49,581 nt of DNA from contig JAJFVK010000015.1 of the NCBI GenBank assembly GCA_021371795.1, positions 1 to 49,581 of the forward strand, in the 5' to 3' direction. Both the position numbers and the translations under genes were made by a program. The notes beneath the pieces are model-generated. The model saw nothing but the letters and a program-made list of their open reading frames with translations, had not been told where the DNA came from and did not search any database. The stretch comes from Planctomycetaceae bacterium. GTDB lineage: Bacteria > Planctomycetota > Phycisphaerae > Sedimentisphaerales > UBA12454. This document shows positions 17,890 to 26,910 of this stretch, piece after piece. Each line of letters begins with the position of its first letter. Position 1 is the first letter of the stretch.

Positions 17890-19035
17890 ATGAAGGCAGA
17901 AATTTTGTCGAAAATCAATTATGTTACAAATCTCAAAGATGTTGTCGGTCTTTCAGAGAGCGATTACATCGAATGCCAAAATGTTGCGGAAAAATACCCC
18001 TTTATGGCTAATGAATACTATCTTTCTCTAATAAATTGGGACGACCCTGACGACCCGATTAGAAAACTAGTGATACCGAATCCCAATGAGATGGAGCGTT
18101 GGGGCAGACTCGACCCGTCGAATGAGCATCAATATACGATAATGCCCGGCCTTGAGCACAAATATAATACGACGGCTCTGCTGCTGGTCAGTAATGTTTG
18201 TGCGGGTATTTGCCGTTATTGTTTCCGCAAACGAGTATTCCACGAGTCATCGAAAGATTGTTTGCAGGATTTATCGGCGGCGATGAAGTATATTGAGCAG
18301 CATACGGAAATCACAAACGTGCTGCTTACCGGCGGCGACCCGCTGACACTGCCGACAGAACGGCTTGAAGAAATAATCTCGAAACTTCGGCAGATTGAAC
18401 ACGTCCGCATTATCCGCATAGGAACGCGAGTGCCGGTTTATTATCCTTACAGAATTACAGAAGATTCTGATTTGTTGAAATTACTTGAAAAATATACTAC
18501 CGCACGCAAAAAAATTTATATGATGACGCATTTTGTACATCCGAATGAACTTACGGATATTGCGGTTGAAGCCTGCAATATGGTTCAAAAGGCGGGCGTG
18601 CGAATGACAAATCAGGTTCCGCTTTTGCGAGGCATAAACGATAAGCCAGAAGTGCTTTCAAAACTGCTTCAGGAACTTTCGTTTTGCGGCGTGATTCCGT
18701 ATTATATTTTCCAGTGCAGACCCGCCAGCGGAAACAAAATGTTTACCGTGCCGATTGAAGAAGGCTATAACATCGTCGAAAGAGCAAAGGCGAACGTTTC
18801 AGGTCTTGCCAAACGCGCCAGATATGTGATGAGTCATTCAAGCGGAAAAATCGAAATCATCGGCAAAACAGAATATAATGTTTATATGAAATACCACCGA
18901 GCCGCCAATGATGCCGATAGCGGCAAATTTATGATTTTAAAAAGTAATCCGAAGGCCTGTTGGTTCGATGACTATGAAGAAATCGCAGCCGATTATCCGT
19001 TGAATGAACCGTTCAGGACTTACGGCCCGGAATAG
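17890..19035 (+). CDS. KamA-family radical SAM aminomutase, substrate uncertain
   Basis: A 381-residue radical SAM, PLP-dependent protein of the lysine 2,3-aminomutase family. The cluster motif CAGICRYC (Cys 104, 108, 111) is intact, followed by FRKRVF and LTGGDPLTLP. SSGKIEI near 317 offers the PLP lysine. The two Asp residues that bind the side-chain amine of lysine in the clostridial enzyme (in CDLSMGIEHF and VDAPGGGGK) are replaced here: CRPASGNKMF and MSHSSGK. Lysine is therefore unlikely; glutamate 2,3-aminomutase shows comparable replacements. ATG 17890 follows GAGGT at 17881; an upstream GTG 17845 is less likely. Its 3' end overlaps the VanZ gene tail-to-tail by 23 nt. Confidence 0.82.
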   Translation: MKAEILSKINYVTNLKDVVGLSESDYIECQNVAEKYPFMANEYYLSLINWDDPDDPIRKLVIPNPNEMERWGRLDPSNEHQYTIMPGLEHKYNTTALLLVSNVCAGICRYCFRKRVFHESSKDCLQDLSAAMKYIEQHTEITNVLLTGGDPLTLPTERLEEIISKLRQIEHVRIIRIGTRVPVYYPYRITEDSDLLKLLEKYTTARKKIYMMTHFVHPNELTDIAVEACNMVQKAGVRMTNQVPLLRGINDKPEVLSKLLQELSFCGVIPYYIFQCRPASGNKMFTVPIEEGYNIVERAKANVSGLAKRARYVMSHSSGKIEIIGKTEYNVYMKYHRAANDADSGKFMILKSNPKACWFDDYEEIAADYPLNEPFRTYGPE

Positions 19036-19732
19036 TTGCTACCCGCTCTATTACCGTCATAAGGATAATTGCGACAGAACCACCTATGCTGTACGCGCTA
19101 ATAGGTTTATTTGTGAGTAGGGCATATATTATAACAAAACTTAAAGAAGCTGTTGGCAATACCATATATAAGAGGAAGCGTTTAAATTTTTTAAGCTTTA
19201 TTTTTAGTATCAATTCTAAATAGCACATCCACGCAACAGCTACTATTGCATAGACAAATATATAGAGGACAGATTCAAGTGGTGAATTGTGTTTTGTAAT
19301 GCCGGCTTTGACTATTGCTGGTAAAAACACAGGGCCGATTACTGTTAGAGCCATTACGGCATTATAGCCCGTGAAAAATGTGATAATTACCATCGCCGCC
19401 GCTGCGCCGAGCATATCGGCACAAAGGTCGGCGGGGTCAGTGGAACGGCCTGCTATAAAATGCTGTGTCAATTCATCCGCGACGCCGTGTAAGAAGATAA
19501 CAACCAAAATTAACCAAGGCTGGAATTTACGCCAGTTTGCCTTAATATCGAACCAGAAAGCCAGCCACAGAAGAAGCGTCAGCACTATATATGCCGCAAC
19601 GTGCATAGTTTTATCGCTTACGCCCATACCCCTAACCCACATAGGGACAGGAATATGCGTAGCGACAATCAGGCCGACCCAGTAAAATAGCAGTACAGCG
19701 GTAAAAAACTTCTTTTCTTTGGATAATTTCAT
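19013..19732 (-). CDS. VanZ-like membrane protein
   Basis: A 239-residue protein with seven or so membrane spans. The N-terminal 120 residues match the VanZ domain: SDKTMHVAAYIVLTLLLW with its conserved Lys and His, and GVADELTQHFIAGRSTDPADLCADMLGA with the conserved Glu, Gln and Asp-rich segment. VanZ proteins are linked to envelope phenotypes such as teicoplanin resistance, but the activity is unknown. The C-terminal half is extra membrane segments without a recognised domain. It converges with the KamA gene. Confidence 0.85.
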   Translation of the reverse strand: MKLSKEKKFFTAVLLFYWVGLIVATHIPVPMWVRGMGVSDKTMHVAAYIVLTLLLWLAFWFDIKANWRKFQPWLILVVIFLHGVADELTQHFIAGRSTDPADLCADMLGAAAAMVIITFFTGYNAVMALTVIGPVFLPAIVKAGITKHNSPLESVLYIFVYAIVAVAWMCYLELILKIKLKKFKRFLLYMVLPTASLSFVIIYALLTNKPISAYSIGGSVAIILMTVIERVATIPGRKS

Positions 19733-19811
19733 AATTATGGTTATCGGGAAATTGTTGTTTTTATATCATATTAAGGTATCATAGACCAATGAATTTATTT
19801 CTGGAGTATGT

Positions 19812-20138
19812 ATGTTTGATTCATTGGTTAAGGAGTTGACGTCCGAGCCGATTTTGTGGACAATTTTGGGACTGGCAGGGCAGTTTACATTTGGCGGAAG
19901 GTTTATTCTGCAATGGATTGCCAGCGAATTAAAAAAACAATCGCACGTTCCTGTATCGTTCTGGTATCTTTCGCTGGTCGGCAGCCTTATTATGCTCGTT
20001 TACAGTTTCCACAGGCAGGAGCCGATTATTATGCTTGGCTTTGTACTGAATATTTTTATATATATTCGTAATTTGCATTTAATAAATGCGCACAAGAAGT
20101 GCGGAGCGGTTACTTCCATAGAAAAAGATGAAGATTGA
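19812..20138 (+). CDS. Lipid-A-disaccharide synthase N-terminal-like (LABN) membrane protein
   Basis: A 108-residue protein with three membrane helices matching the LABN domain, normally seen as a short stand-alone protein or fused to LpxB. WTILGLAGQFTFGGRFILQWIASE and PVSFWYLSLVGSLIMLVYSFHRQEPIIMLG are the family blocks. Its activity is not established; some relatives are flippase-like and some accompany lipid or glycan genes. GGAG at 19802 precedes ATG 19812. A possible promoter (TTGTTT 19755, TATCAT 19777, 16-nt spacer) lies between it and the divergent VanZ gene. Confidence 0.85.
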   Translation: MFDSLVKELTSEPILWTILGLAGQFTFGGRFILQWIASELKKQSHVPVSFWYLSLVGSLIMLVYSFHRQEPIIMLGFVLNIFIYIRNLHLINAHKKCGAVTSIEKDED

Positions 20139-20154
20139 TTTTAAGGGAATTAAA

Positions 20155-21480
20155 ATGAAGAAAAATATTTTAATTTTTGTCTTATTGGCTGTTTGCTCAA
20201 GTATTGGTTTTTCTCAAGACACAGCAGGCACAGGCTCTTCGACTGCACCGGCGGCTGTGATTAAGCTGCCCAAGCCGCAGACCAATAGTTCTGTTTCGTT
20301 TGAGCAGGCTCTTATGCATCGCAGAAGTATACGTGAGTTTACTGATGAGCCTTTGACGATAAATCAAATCGGACAATTGTGTTGGGCTGCGCAGGGGATA
20401 ACCGAACCGAATAAAGAGTTCAGGACAGCTCCCTCGGCCGGTGCGGTATATCCGATTCAGTTGTATGTTTTACTGCCGGAAGGTTTGTATCTTTATCAGC
20501 CCCAGAAACACGAATTGTCATTGGTTATTGGAAAAGATTTGAGATATTCTGTTTTCAGCTCATCTTTTAATCAAAGAGTCGTGCAGAAAGCGCCCTGTAC
20601 TTTTATGATTGCCGGAAACTCCAAAAAAGTAGAAGCGAAATATCGCAACCGGGGCGAAAAATTTACTTATATCGAAACGGGGCATATTGCGCAGAATATC
20701 CATTTGCAGGCCGTAACGCTTGGTCTTGGGTCTGTGCCCATCGGCGTTATGGATGCCAAAACCATTGCGCAGATTTGCAAACTCCCGGAAAATCTTGACG
20801 TGCTGTATTTGGTTCCTGTCGGCAGGCCGATGGAGGAATCGAATCTTTTGCCGGTGATAGCCAATACTTCCGCTGTGCAGCCCATGGCGTCTGTTGCTGA
20901 TATGCGTTCAAAGCATATCGCTATTATAGTGCCGAGCCGTTATTTTAATGAGACGGACTATTACGGTATTCAGCAGGCACTTGTCAAAGAGGGGATATAC
21001 CCGGTTATCGCAAGTACCGTTCTGGCTGATATTAAAGGCATACAAAGAGGCGGCGTTCAGAGAAACATTATCACTTCGACGATTCTTGTCAGGGATTTAA
21101 AGATTCAGGATTATGACGCGTTTGTATTTATCAGCGGCAGCGGTATTGGAGGCGATTATTTATATAACAGGGATATTTTAAATTTGGTGCGTTCGGCTCA
21201 TTCAGCGGGAAAAATCCTTGCCGCCATTTCAGATGCTCCCGCGTTTTTTTCAAACGCCGGGATAGTCAGAAACAAAAATATAACTTCTTCAGTATCGCAG
21301 CGTAATAAAATAAACCAGGCCGGCGCAATATGGCAGAGAAATCCGCTTGTGATTGACGGCAATCTAATCACCGCAGGCGACAGTGCAGAAACTTCGTCGA
21401 ACTATGGAAACGCCAGAGTCAGCGACAGATTCGCTACCGCCGTTGTTAGTATGCTTAAAGGCCAGAAAATTGTCTACTGA
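20155..21480 (+). CDS. Exported SagB-type nitroreductase fused to DJ-1/PfpI-like domain
   Basis: A roughly 441-residue fusion. A signal peptide (KKNILIFVLLAVCSSIGFSQD) is followed by a linker, then a SagB-like FMN nitroreductase domain at about 45-240: ALMHRRSIREFTDEPLT, TAPSAGAVYPIQLYVLL, and GLGSVPIGVMD. From about 255 a DJ-1/PfpI fold follows (HIAIIVPSRYFNETDYYGI, FVFISGSGIGGDYLYN). At the nucleophile elbow, where the family has Cys-His, the sequence is ISDAPAFFSNAGI, so the Cys is missing. ATG 20155 after AAGGGA is preferred over 20128. An exported flavoenzyme would be unusual. It meets the next gene tail-to-tail with 26 nt overlap. Confidence 0.78.
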   Translation: MKKNILIFVLLAVCSSIGFSQDTAGTGSSTAPAAVIKLPKPQTNSSVSFEQALMHRRSIREFTDEPLTINQIGQLCWAAQGITEPNKEFRTAPSAGAVYPIQLYVLLPEGLYLYQPQKHELSLVIGKDLRYSVFSSSFNQRVVQKAPCTFMIAGNSKKVEAKYRNRGEKFTYIETGHIAQNIHLQAVTLGLGSVPIGVMDAKTIAQICKLPENLDVLYLVPVGRPMEESNLLPVIANTSAVQPMASVADMRSKHIAIIVPSRYFNETDYYGIQQALVKEGIYPVIASTVLADIKGIQRGGVQRNIITSTILVRDLKIQDYDAFVFISGSGIGGDYLYNRDILNLVRSAHSAGKILAAISDAPAFFSNAGIVRNKNITSSVSQRNKINQAGAIWQRNPLVIDGNLITAGDSAETSSNYGNARVSDRFATAVVSMLKGQKIVY

Positions 21481-22390
21481 CGAAAACGTCATAAGCATCG
21501 CCAAATTGTTTTAAAAAGCATAATGGATAAAGCCGCATAAAGCTTATGAAGGGCAGATATATAACTGTACCAATGTACGGTATCATCAGCAGAATACTTG
21601 CGCAGCACATACAGCAGCCAAGAAGGAAAATCACCAGTTCCATCGTGCCGACCACAATCAATATCAGCCATTTAAAGAGCATATAAAGAATAGTCTTCCA
21701 GAAATGTTCTTTGAAGACAGGCATATATTGTTTCCATGCTTCAACGGTTTTGAGTTTGTGTATGTACATTACTGGCGCGACGAAATCCATCGTAACTGCT
21801 TTTATAAGTCCAAAAAATATGGCCGCGATGATAACAAATAAAACGATAAGACAAATCAGAATAATAAATGGGGCAAGAGTCAAATTTTTAGCGTGAAAAG
21901 CAAAAGATAATATTCCTATTGGGACAACAAGCAGCATAATAATGAAAGTGCTTAATACTGCTAAAGCCAAACGGAACCGGAATAAACTATTTGCCTGCTG
22001 TTTGTAATTTTTCCACGGTTCGGCAATCTGTGCTTTATTTTTTGCCAGACAATCGATAAACATAAAATGCCCTCGGCAGTTCAGCCAGAGCAGAACAAGT
22101 AAGAAGGTGATAATAAACAGAGCGATTACTGAACCAGCGATACCGATTAACAGAATGTTTTGGTGGATAAATTCCGAAGCTTTTGACCATTCCTGCCCGG
22201 CGTCCTGATGATTGCTGAAATTTAAATTTGGGAAGCTGGGGCCGCTGTTGAACAAAGTTGCCAGCCACGCACAAAATCCGATTACAAACCATTTTTCCAA
22301 ATTGAATGGCTTGAACAATAATTGTTTGGTTTTCTCAATAGCCTCGCCCACCGGAGAAACCACACTTATTGGTTTATTACAGGTTTCCAT
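21455..22390 (-). CDS. Polytopic membrane protein of unknown function
   Basis: A 311-residue protein with about six hydrophobic segments. The opening, PISVVSPVGEAIEKTKQLLFKPFNLEKWFVIGFCAWL, resembles membrane proteins common in planctomycetes and archaea whose N-terminal amphipathic part precedes a large glycerophosphodiester phosphodiesterase-like membrane domain. No catalytic residues are recognised. The C-terminal part contains a short Cys-rich loop (LLGCCMCCAS). The gene stands alone, tail-to-tail with the SagB/DJ-1 fusion and just downstream of the hisHF pair. Confidence 0.65.
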   Translation of the reverse strand: METCNKPISVVSPVGEAIEKTKQLLFKPFNLEKWFVIGFCAWLATLFNSGPSFPNLNFSNHQDAGQEWSKASEFIHQNILLIGIAGSVIALFIITFLLVLLWLNCRGHFMFIDCLAKNKAQIAEPWKNYKQQANSLFRFRLALAVLSTFIIMLLVVPIGILSFAFHAKNLTLAPFIILICLIVLFVIIAAIFFGLIKAVTMDFVAPVMYIHKLKTVEAWKQYMPVFKEHFWKTILYMLFKWLILIVVGTMELVIFLLGCCMCCASILLMIPYIGTVIYLPFISFMRLYPLCFLKQFGDAYDVFVSRQFSGL

Positions 22391-22408
22391 ATTTTTTTCC
22401 TTAACTAA

Positions 22409-22434
22409 ACCCTATACCCTGTCCCCTATACCCT
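22409..22434. repeat. CCCTATACCCT tandem
   Basis: ACCCTATACCCTGTCCCCTATACCCT contains two copies of CCCTATACCCT with a short spacer. Strings of this kind recur as intergenic filler in many genomes. It lies in the 49-nt gap between hisF and the membrane protein gene. Confidence 0.5.
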
Positions 22435-22439
22435 AATTT

Positions 22440-23219
22440 TTACCATTTTTTTCGAATCGGTATTCCTGCCTGAATTAATTCATCCTTTATTTGCTTGATA
22501 GTAAATTTGCCGGTATGAATCATACTCGCAATAATTGCCGCATCAGCTTTGCCGTCTTTAAATACATCGGTCAGGTGTTGACAAACGCCTGCACCTCCGC
22601 TTGCGACGACAGGTATGCCGACGTTTTCGGAAATCATCCTTGTAAGGTTGATTTCAAAACCTGACTGTGTGCCGTCCGCGTCAACGCTGTTTACCACAAT
22701 TTCGCCCGCGCCGAGGTCTTCAGCCTGTTTTGCCCATTGCAGGGCGTCTATGCCCGTTCTCGTGCGAAAGCCTTGCGTGGTAATTTCGTAGCCGCTTGGG
22801 AATTTTTCGCTTTTTTCGACTTTGACCGGGTCCATTCCGAGCACGATACATTGTGCGCCGAACTGCTTTGCACCGTCTGCGATAATTTGCGGATTGCGAA
22901 CTGCCAACGAATTTACGCTGACTTTTTCCGCGCCTGCCAAAAGTACCCGCCGCATATCTTCAAGATTTTTTATTCCGCCGCCGACAGCGAACGGTATATG
23001 CACCGCCCTTGCGACCTCGCGTACCATTTCGATATCGATAGGCCTGCCCTCGGCAGAAGCGGTTATATCGTAGAACACGAGTTCATCGCAGCCGCCATCG
23101 CTGTACGCAACAGCCATTTCAATCGGGTCGCCCAGGTCGATATTATTTTGAAATTTAACGCCTTTGGTAACTTTGCGATTTCGCACATCCAAACATGGTA
23201 TAATTCTTTTCGTCAGCAT
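22440..23219 (-). CDS. hisF: Imidazole glycerol phosphate synthase, cyclase subunit HisF
   Basis: A 259-residue (beta/alpha)8 barrel that joins PRFAR and ammonia to give imidazole-glycerol phosphate and AICAR in histidine synthesis. LTKRIIPCLDVRNRKVTKG holds the first catalytic Asp; IVLGMDPVKV holds the second. FAVGGGIK and VVASGGAG are the phosphate-binding loops. ATG 23219 is the better start; it overlaps the hisH stop as ATGCTGA, so the synthase subunits are translationally coupled. A WbuZ-type glycan amidation role was considered, but the sequence fits plain HisF. Confidence 0.93.
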   Translation of the reverse strand: MLTKRIIPCLDVRNRKVTKGVKFQNNIDLGDPIEMAVAYSDGGCDELVFYDITASAEGRPIDIEMVREVARAVHIPFAVGGGIKNLEDMRRVLLAGAEKVSVNSLAVRNPQIIADGAKQFGAQCIVLGMDPVKVEKSEKFPSGYEITTQGFRTRTGIDALQWAKQAEDLGAGEIVVNSVDADGTQSGFEINLTRMISENVGIPVVASGGAGVCQHLTDVFKDGKADAAIIASMIHTGKFTIKQIKDELIQAGIPIRKKW

Positions 23220-23842
23220 TTGCCATCCCATCTGCTGAAATTTTCAAGCAATCTCAAACCGATTCGTCCCGACCGTTCGGGGTGGAATTGTACGGCCGCG
23301 AAATTTTTTGTCCCGGCCGCGCTGGCGAAAGTTGCGTTTGAATATTCGCTCTGTCCGAGTATGAAATTTTTATCGCTGCACGAAGGATAGAAGCTGTGAA
23401 CAAAATAAAATTCGCTTTGGTCTTCGATGCCGTTAAAAATCGGGTGCGGGTGTGGGGGCATAAATTTTACGGTGTTCCAGCCGATTTGCGGAATTTTAAA
23501 AGTCTTGTCAGCACAGATGAATTTTTTCACTTGTCCCGGCAGGATGCCAAGGCATTTTGTGCCGCCGTCTTCTTCGCTGGATTCAAACAAAAGCTGCATA
23601 CCGATACATATTCCCAAAAACGGGATGCCGTCGGCGATTACTTTGCGGATAGGGTCGATTAGTTTCAGGTTTTTGAGGTTGTCCATTGCCGATTGTGCGG
23701 CTCCTACGCCGGGGAACACTATTTTTTCCGCGCGGAGTATATCTTCCGGCCTGTCGGTAATTTTTACCTTTTGGCCGATGCTCTCGAAAGCAAGCTGAAC
23801 GCTCGTCAAATTTCCGGCTTTATAGTCGATTATTGTTATCAT
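23213..23842 (-). CDS. hisH: Imidazole glycerol phosphate synthase, glutaminase subunit HisH
   Basis: A 209-residue class I glutamine amidotransferase supplying ammonia to HisF. FLGICIGMQLLFESSEE contains the nucleophilic Cys, AAVQFHPERSGRIG the His and Glu of the triad, and VFPGVGAAQSAM the oxyanion region. Length and order match family members. It lies directly upstream of hisF. Its start is 40 nt from the divergent fucU gene. Confidence 0.94.
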   Translation of the reverse strand: MITIIDYKAGNLTSVQLAFESIGQKVKITDRPEDILRAEKIVFPGVGAAQSAMDNLKNLKLIDPIRKVIADGIPFLGICIGMQLLFESSEEDGGTKCLGILPGQVKKFICADKTFKIPQIGWNTVKFMPPHPHPIFNGIEDQSEFYFVHSFYPSCSDKNFILGQSEYSNATFASAAGTKNFAAVQFHPERSGRIGLRLLENFSRWDGKC

Positions 23843-23882
23843 ATAATGTATTATATATTTTTATTTTTCAGGAGCAAGAACT

Positions 23883-24314
23883 ATGCTTAAAGGAATACCT
23901 GCGATTATTTCGCCCGATTTATTGAAGATTTTAGCCGAAATGGGGCACGGTGACGAAATTGTATTTGCCGATTGTAATTTTCCCGCCGCTTCTAACACCG
24001 AAAGACTGCTGCGATACGATGGCAATGGCATATCAGAACTTCTGAAAGCGGTTTTGAAGCTGTTTCCGCTGGACGGCTACGTCGAAAGTCCTGTTGCGCT
24101 GATGGAGATTGTACCCGGCGATAAAGCCAAACCGACGATTTGGAACGAATACAGAAAAATTATCAAGGCAAGCGGCGAAAAATTCAAAGATTTCGAATAT
24201 GTTGAAAGAATGGATTTTTACGAACGCACACAGGAAGCCTATGCTGTTGTTGCGACGAGTGAAACTTCGCCTTATGCGAATATCATCCTTAAAAAAGGCT
24301 GCATAAGACCATAG
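23883..24314 (+). CDS. fucU: RbsD/FucU-family sugar mutarotase
   Basis: A 143-residue protein of the RbsD/FucU family, which interconverts the anomers of fucose or ribose. IPAIISPDLLKILAEMGHGDEIVFADCNFPA contains the conserved His and Asp of the active site. Length fits FucU better than RbsD, but other sugars are possible. CAGGAGC (23870-23876) precedes ATG 23883. It ends 2 nt before the stop of the convergent Na/Pi transporter gene. Confidence 0.88.
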   Translation: MLKGIPAIISPDLLKILAEMGHGDEIVFADCNFPAASNTERLLRYDGNGISELLKAVLKLFPLDGYVESPVALMEIVPGDKAKPTIWNEYRKIIKASGEKFKDFEYVERMDFYERTQEAYAVVATSETSPYANIILKKGCIRP

Positions 24315-24315
24315 A

Positions 24316-26010
24316 CTATTTCTCGCCTGCCAAAACTTCGGCGATATTCAAACCGTGGTCTTTGATTCGCCTGTATGCGTTGAGCATATCGGTAAAGATA
24401 AGACTCTTGACAGGCGTAGCCAGTCCGCTTTCGACACGTTCGATGTGTTCGGCGCGGTATTTTTTCATAAGACTGGTGATGAATTTTCCTTTGCCGTCGG
24501 CCTCTGTCAGGATTTCGCCATTTGAATTAACTACCGCATCGTTAATAAATGTAATGTAATCATCAACATTGTTGTGCAGGTCGAGAATGGCTTTTTGGCC
24601 TTCTTCGGTTATATGCTGTTCTTCGTCCTTGAGTTTCAGGTTGAATTTAAGGATATTGGTAATGTAATCGCTTATCGATTCGTATTCATCTGCGATTCTT
24701 ATCTGCCATCTTGCACGTGCCGCGACATCTCGCGGAATGATGCCTGTCATTATATGCCCGACGAATTCGACAACTTCTTTTTGTATTACATCCATTTCTC
24801 TTTCGTTTTGGAAGATATATTCCTGTTTTTCTTTTGTGCCGCCTCCTGTGGTAATTATTTCTTTTAGGACCTTCATCGTATCTGCGATCATTTTGCCCAT
24901 TCTGATTACTTCCTGCTGCGATTGTTCAATCCCCAGGGCAGGTGCCTCGAATAGTCTTGCGTCCAAAGCCGTTAATTTGGGTCTTGAGGGTTTTACTTTT
25001 TCTGGAATTATACGGTTTAGCAGATTAGCCAGCGGCTGCACAAAAGGCATGAAGACGATTGTGTTGAATATATTAAAAAATGTATGTGTTATAGCGATTG
25101 CTTCCATTGTGTCCGGATAGGTTGTTACGCCATTCTTTACAACCGCTGTGGTTACATCTATTCCGCTTTGCCAGCCTACAAATGCTTCAATGCCTTTGAT
25201 GTACAGGAAGAAAAATGGAATCATCCACAGGACACCGATTATGTTAAAAAGTATATGTGCCCAAGCTGCTCTTCTTGCGTTTGGAGTTGTTCCTATGGAT
25301 GCCAGAAATGCTGTTATTGTCGTGCCTACATTTTGCCCCATTACCAGTGCTGCTGCGGTAGGGTAGTCGATAATGCCGTTAAAGGCCAGACCCATTGTGA
25401 TGCCTACCGTTGCCGAGGATGACTGAATGACGGCCGTTACAGTAGTTCCCACAAGTATGCATTTGATTACACCGAAATATGAATCCGGCGAAAATCTTGA
25501 AAACCATGCCGTGAATCCCGGAAATTCCTTCAAAGGAGCGAAACCATTTTTCATCAGTTCCAGTCCGAAGAACACCATGCCAAGACCCATAATCGCCATC
25601 GCGGTATATCGGAGACCTTCTTTTTTAGAGAACAGATAAATAATCGCGAAAACGCCGAGCATCGGCAGGCCGTATTTGCCGATATCTATAACAAGAATCC
25701 ACGCCGTGATAGTTGTTCCAATATTTGCACCGAAAATTACGCCGATTGCCTGCGTCAGCGTCATTATGCCTGCGCTGACCATACCGACAGCGATTACGGT
25801 TGTGATGGAGCTTGATTGGATTATTGACGTAACGACAGCGCCGACTCCACATGCGACAAAACGGTTATTTGTTACAGCGTGAATAAGTTTGCGTAATTTT
25901 TCGCCGGCTACCGCCTGCATGCCTTCGGATATGCTCATCATCCCGAAAAGAAATATGCCAAGCCCGCCGACGATGGTACAAATCATTTCTGCTATAAGTT
26001 TACCGTCCAT
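24316..26010 (-). CDS. Na/Pi cotransporter family protein with PhoU-like tail
   Basis: A 564-residue protein with two inverted NptA/PF02690 membrane repeats, each carrying the QSSS signature (IIQSSSITT near 63 and VIQSSSATVG near 196), expected to move phosphate with sodium. From about 350 a cytoplasmic helical PhoU-like domain follows (RMGKMIADTMKVLKEII, DYITNILKF). This architecture is common in bacterial YjbB-type phosphate exporters and importers, so direction is not certain. It stands alone, divergent from the cyclophilin gene. Confidence 0.9.
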   Translation of the reverse strand: MDGKLIAEMICTIVGGLGIFLFGMMSISEGMQAVAGEKLRKLIHAVTNNRFVACGVGAVVTSIIQSSSITTVIAVGMVSAGIMTLTQAIGVIFGANIGTTITAWILVIDIGKYGLPMLGVFAIIYLFSKKEGLRYTAMAIMGLGMVFFGLELMKNGFAPLKEFPGFTAWFSRFSPDSYFGVIKCILVGTTVTAVIQSSSATVGITMGLAFNGIIDYPTAAALVMGQNVGTTITAFLASIGTTPNARRAAWAHILFNIIGVLWMIPFFFLYIKGIEAFVGWQSGIDVTTAVVKNGVTTYPDTMEAIAITHTFFNIFNTIVFMPFVQPLANLLNRIIPEKVKPSRPKLTALDARLFEAPALGIEQSQQEVIRMGKMIADTMKVLKEIITTGGGTKEKQEYIFQNEREMDVIQKEVVEFVGHIMTGIIPRDVAARARWQIRIADEYESISDYITNILKFNLKLKDEEQHITEEGQKAILDLHNNVDDYITFINDAVVNSNGEILTEADGKGKFITSLMKKYRAEHIERVESGLATPVKSLIFTDMLNAYRRIKDHGLNIAEVLAGEK

Positions 26011-26110
26011 AAGTATCCTGTATTATGAGTGTAAGGAATTGTTAATATTAGATTAAAATTTGGTTAGCGAAATATAGCATAAAATCACGTTCTTGAAAAG
26101 CCAAAAAAGG

Positions 26111-26138
26111 TTGCTAAATACCTCAAAAATGTTATAAA
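26111..26138 (+). promoter_or_regulatory. Probable sigma-70 promoter for the cyclophilin gene
   Basis: TTGCTA (26111-26116) and TATAAA (26133-26138) are separated by 16 nt, about 30 nt before ATG 26170. The spacing and the -10 are good, the -35 is fair. Confidence 0.45.
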
Positions 26139-26169
26139 AATACGGAATTGTTTTTTTAAGGATGAAAAA

Positions 26170-26775
26170 ATGGTAAGCAAGGCAGTTTTTAAGGTTTCGG
26201 CAATTTTATTTGTCGCTTGTATGTTTTTACAATCAGGTTGTGATAAAAAAGACCAGAATATTAATCAAAAGGACGGAAATACAATGGTACAAAGCAAAGC
26301 AGTAAAAGTAAGAATTTCTACCAGTAAGGGCGATATTGTCGTTGAACTTAATCAGGAAAAAGCTCCTGTTACGTGCGAAAATTTCCTCAAATATGTAAAC
26401 GCCAATTTTTATGACGGCACAATTTTCCATCGTGTTATAAAGGGCTTTATGATTCAGTGTGGCGGAATGACAGCCGATATGCGGCCAAAGCAGACGAATC
26501 CTTCGATTGTCAACGAATCGAAAAACGGCCTGAAAAACCTGCGCGGCACACTCGCTATGGCCAGAACATCAGACCCAGACAGTGCAACATCGCAATTCTT
26601 CATCAATCACGCAGATAACGATTTCCTCGATTATGGCGTTCGTGACGCGGGCTATGCCGTTTTCGGCAAAGTCGTTGAGGGTATGGATGTTGTTGATGCA
26701 ATCGCAACAGTAAAAACCAAACCAGGCGATGTTCCTGTCGAAACAGTTATAATCAACTCAATGAAAGTTGAGTAA
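26170..26775 (+). CDS. Lipoprotein cyclophilin-type peptidyl-prolyl isomerase
   Basis: A 201-residue cyclophilin with a lipoprotein signal: hydrophobic segment then LQSGC, lipidated at the Cys near residue 19. It should be anchored in an envelope membrane and speed proline isomerisation in exported proteins. The catalytic core is clear: [14 protein letters not shown] near 92, [19 protein letters not shown] near 133 and [15 protein letters not shown] near 172, containing the expected Arg, Phe and Gln. AAGGA (26157-26161) precedes ATG 26170. Functionally close to PpiA/PpiB; not assigned to either. Confidence 0.92.
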   Translation: MVSKAVFKVSAILFVACMFLQSGCDKKDQNINQKDGNTMVQSKAVKVRISTSKGDIVVELNQEKAPVTCENFLKYVNANFYDGTIFHRVIKGFMIQCGGMTADMRPKQTNPSIVNESKNGLKNLRGTLAMARTSDPDSATSQFFINHADNDFLDYGVRDAGYAVFGKVVEGMDVVDAIATVKTKPGDVPVETVIINSMKVE

Positions 26776-26780
26776 TAAGT

Positions 26781-26910
26781 ATCTCTGTGTTCTCTGCTGA
26801 AGCGAAGCGAAAGCCCTCGATTCTTTAGGATTTTTGCACCTTGAAAGCAAAAATCAGAGAGGGTGTTCTCTGTGGCTATAAAAAAAATAAATCTCCGTGG
26901 CTAAAAAATA
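26781..26910. repeat. Intergenic repeat-like segment with a 9-bp hairpin
   Basis: The gap holds CTCTGTGTTCTCTG, GTGTTCTCTGTGGCTA and CTCCGTGGCTA, variants of a phrase often found scattered between genes. It also holds a perfect hairpin, GATTTTTGC (26829-26837) with GCAAAAATC (26847-26855). The repeat runs into the end of the MEMO-like gene. Function is unknown; the hairpin may help end transcription. Confidence 0.45.

Noticed and set aside
22440-23842. WbuY/WbuZ glycan amidation pair instead of HisH/HisF
   Set aside because: Both proteins carry ordinary HisH and HisF motifs, overlap as a histidine pair, and no WbpG-like amidotransferase is next to them.
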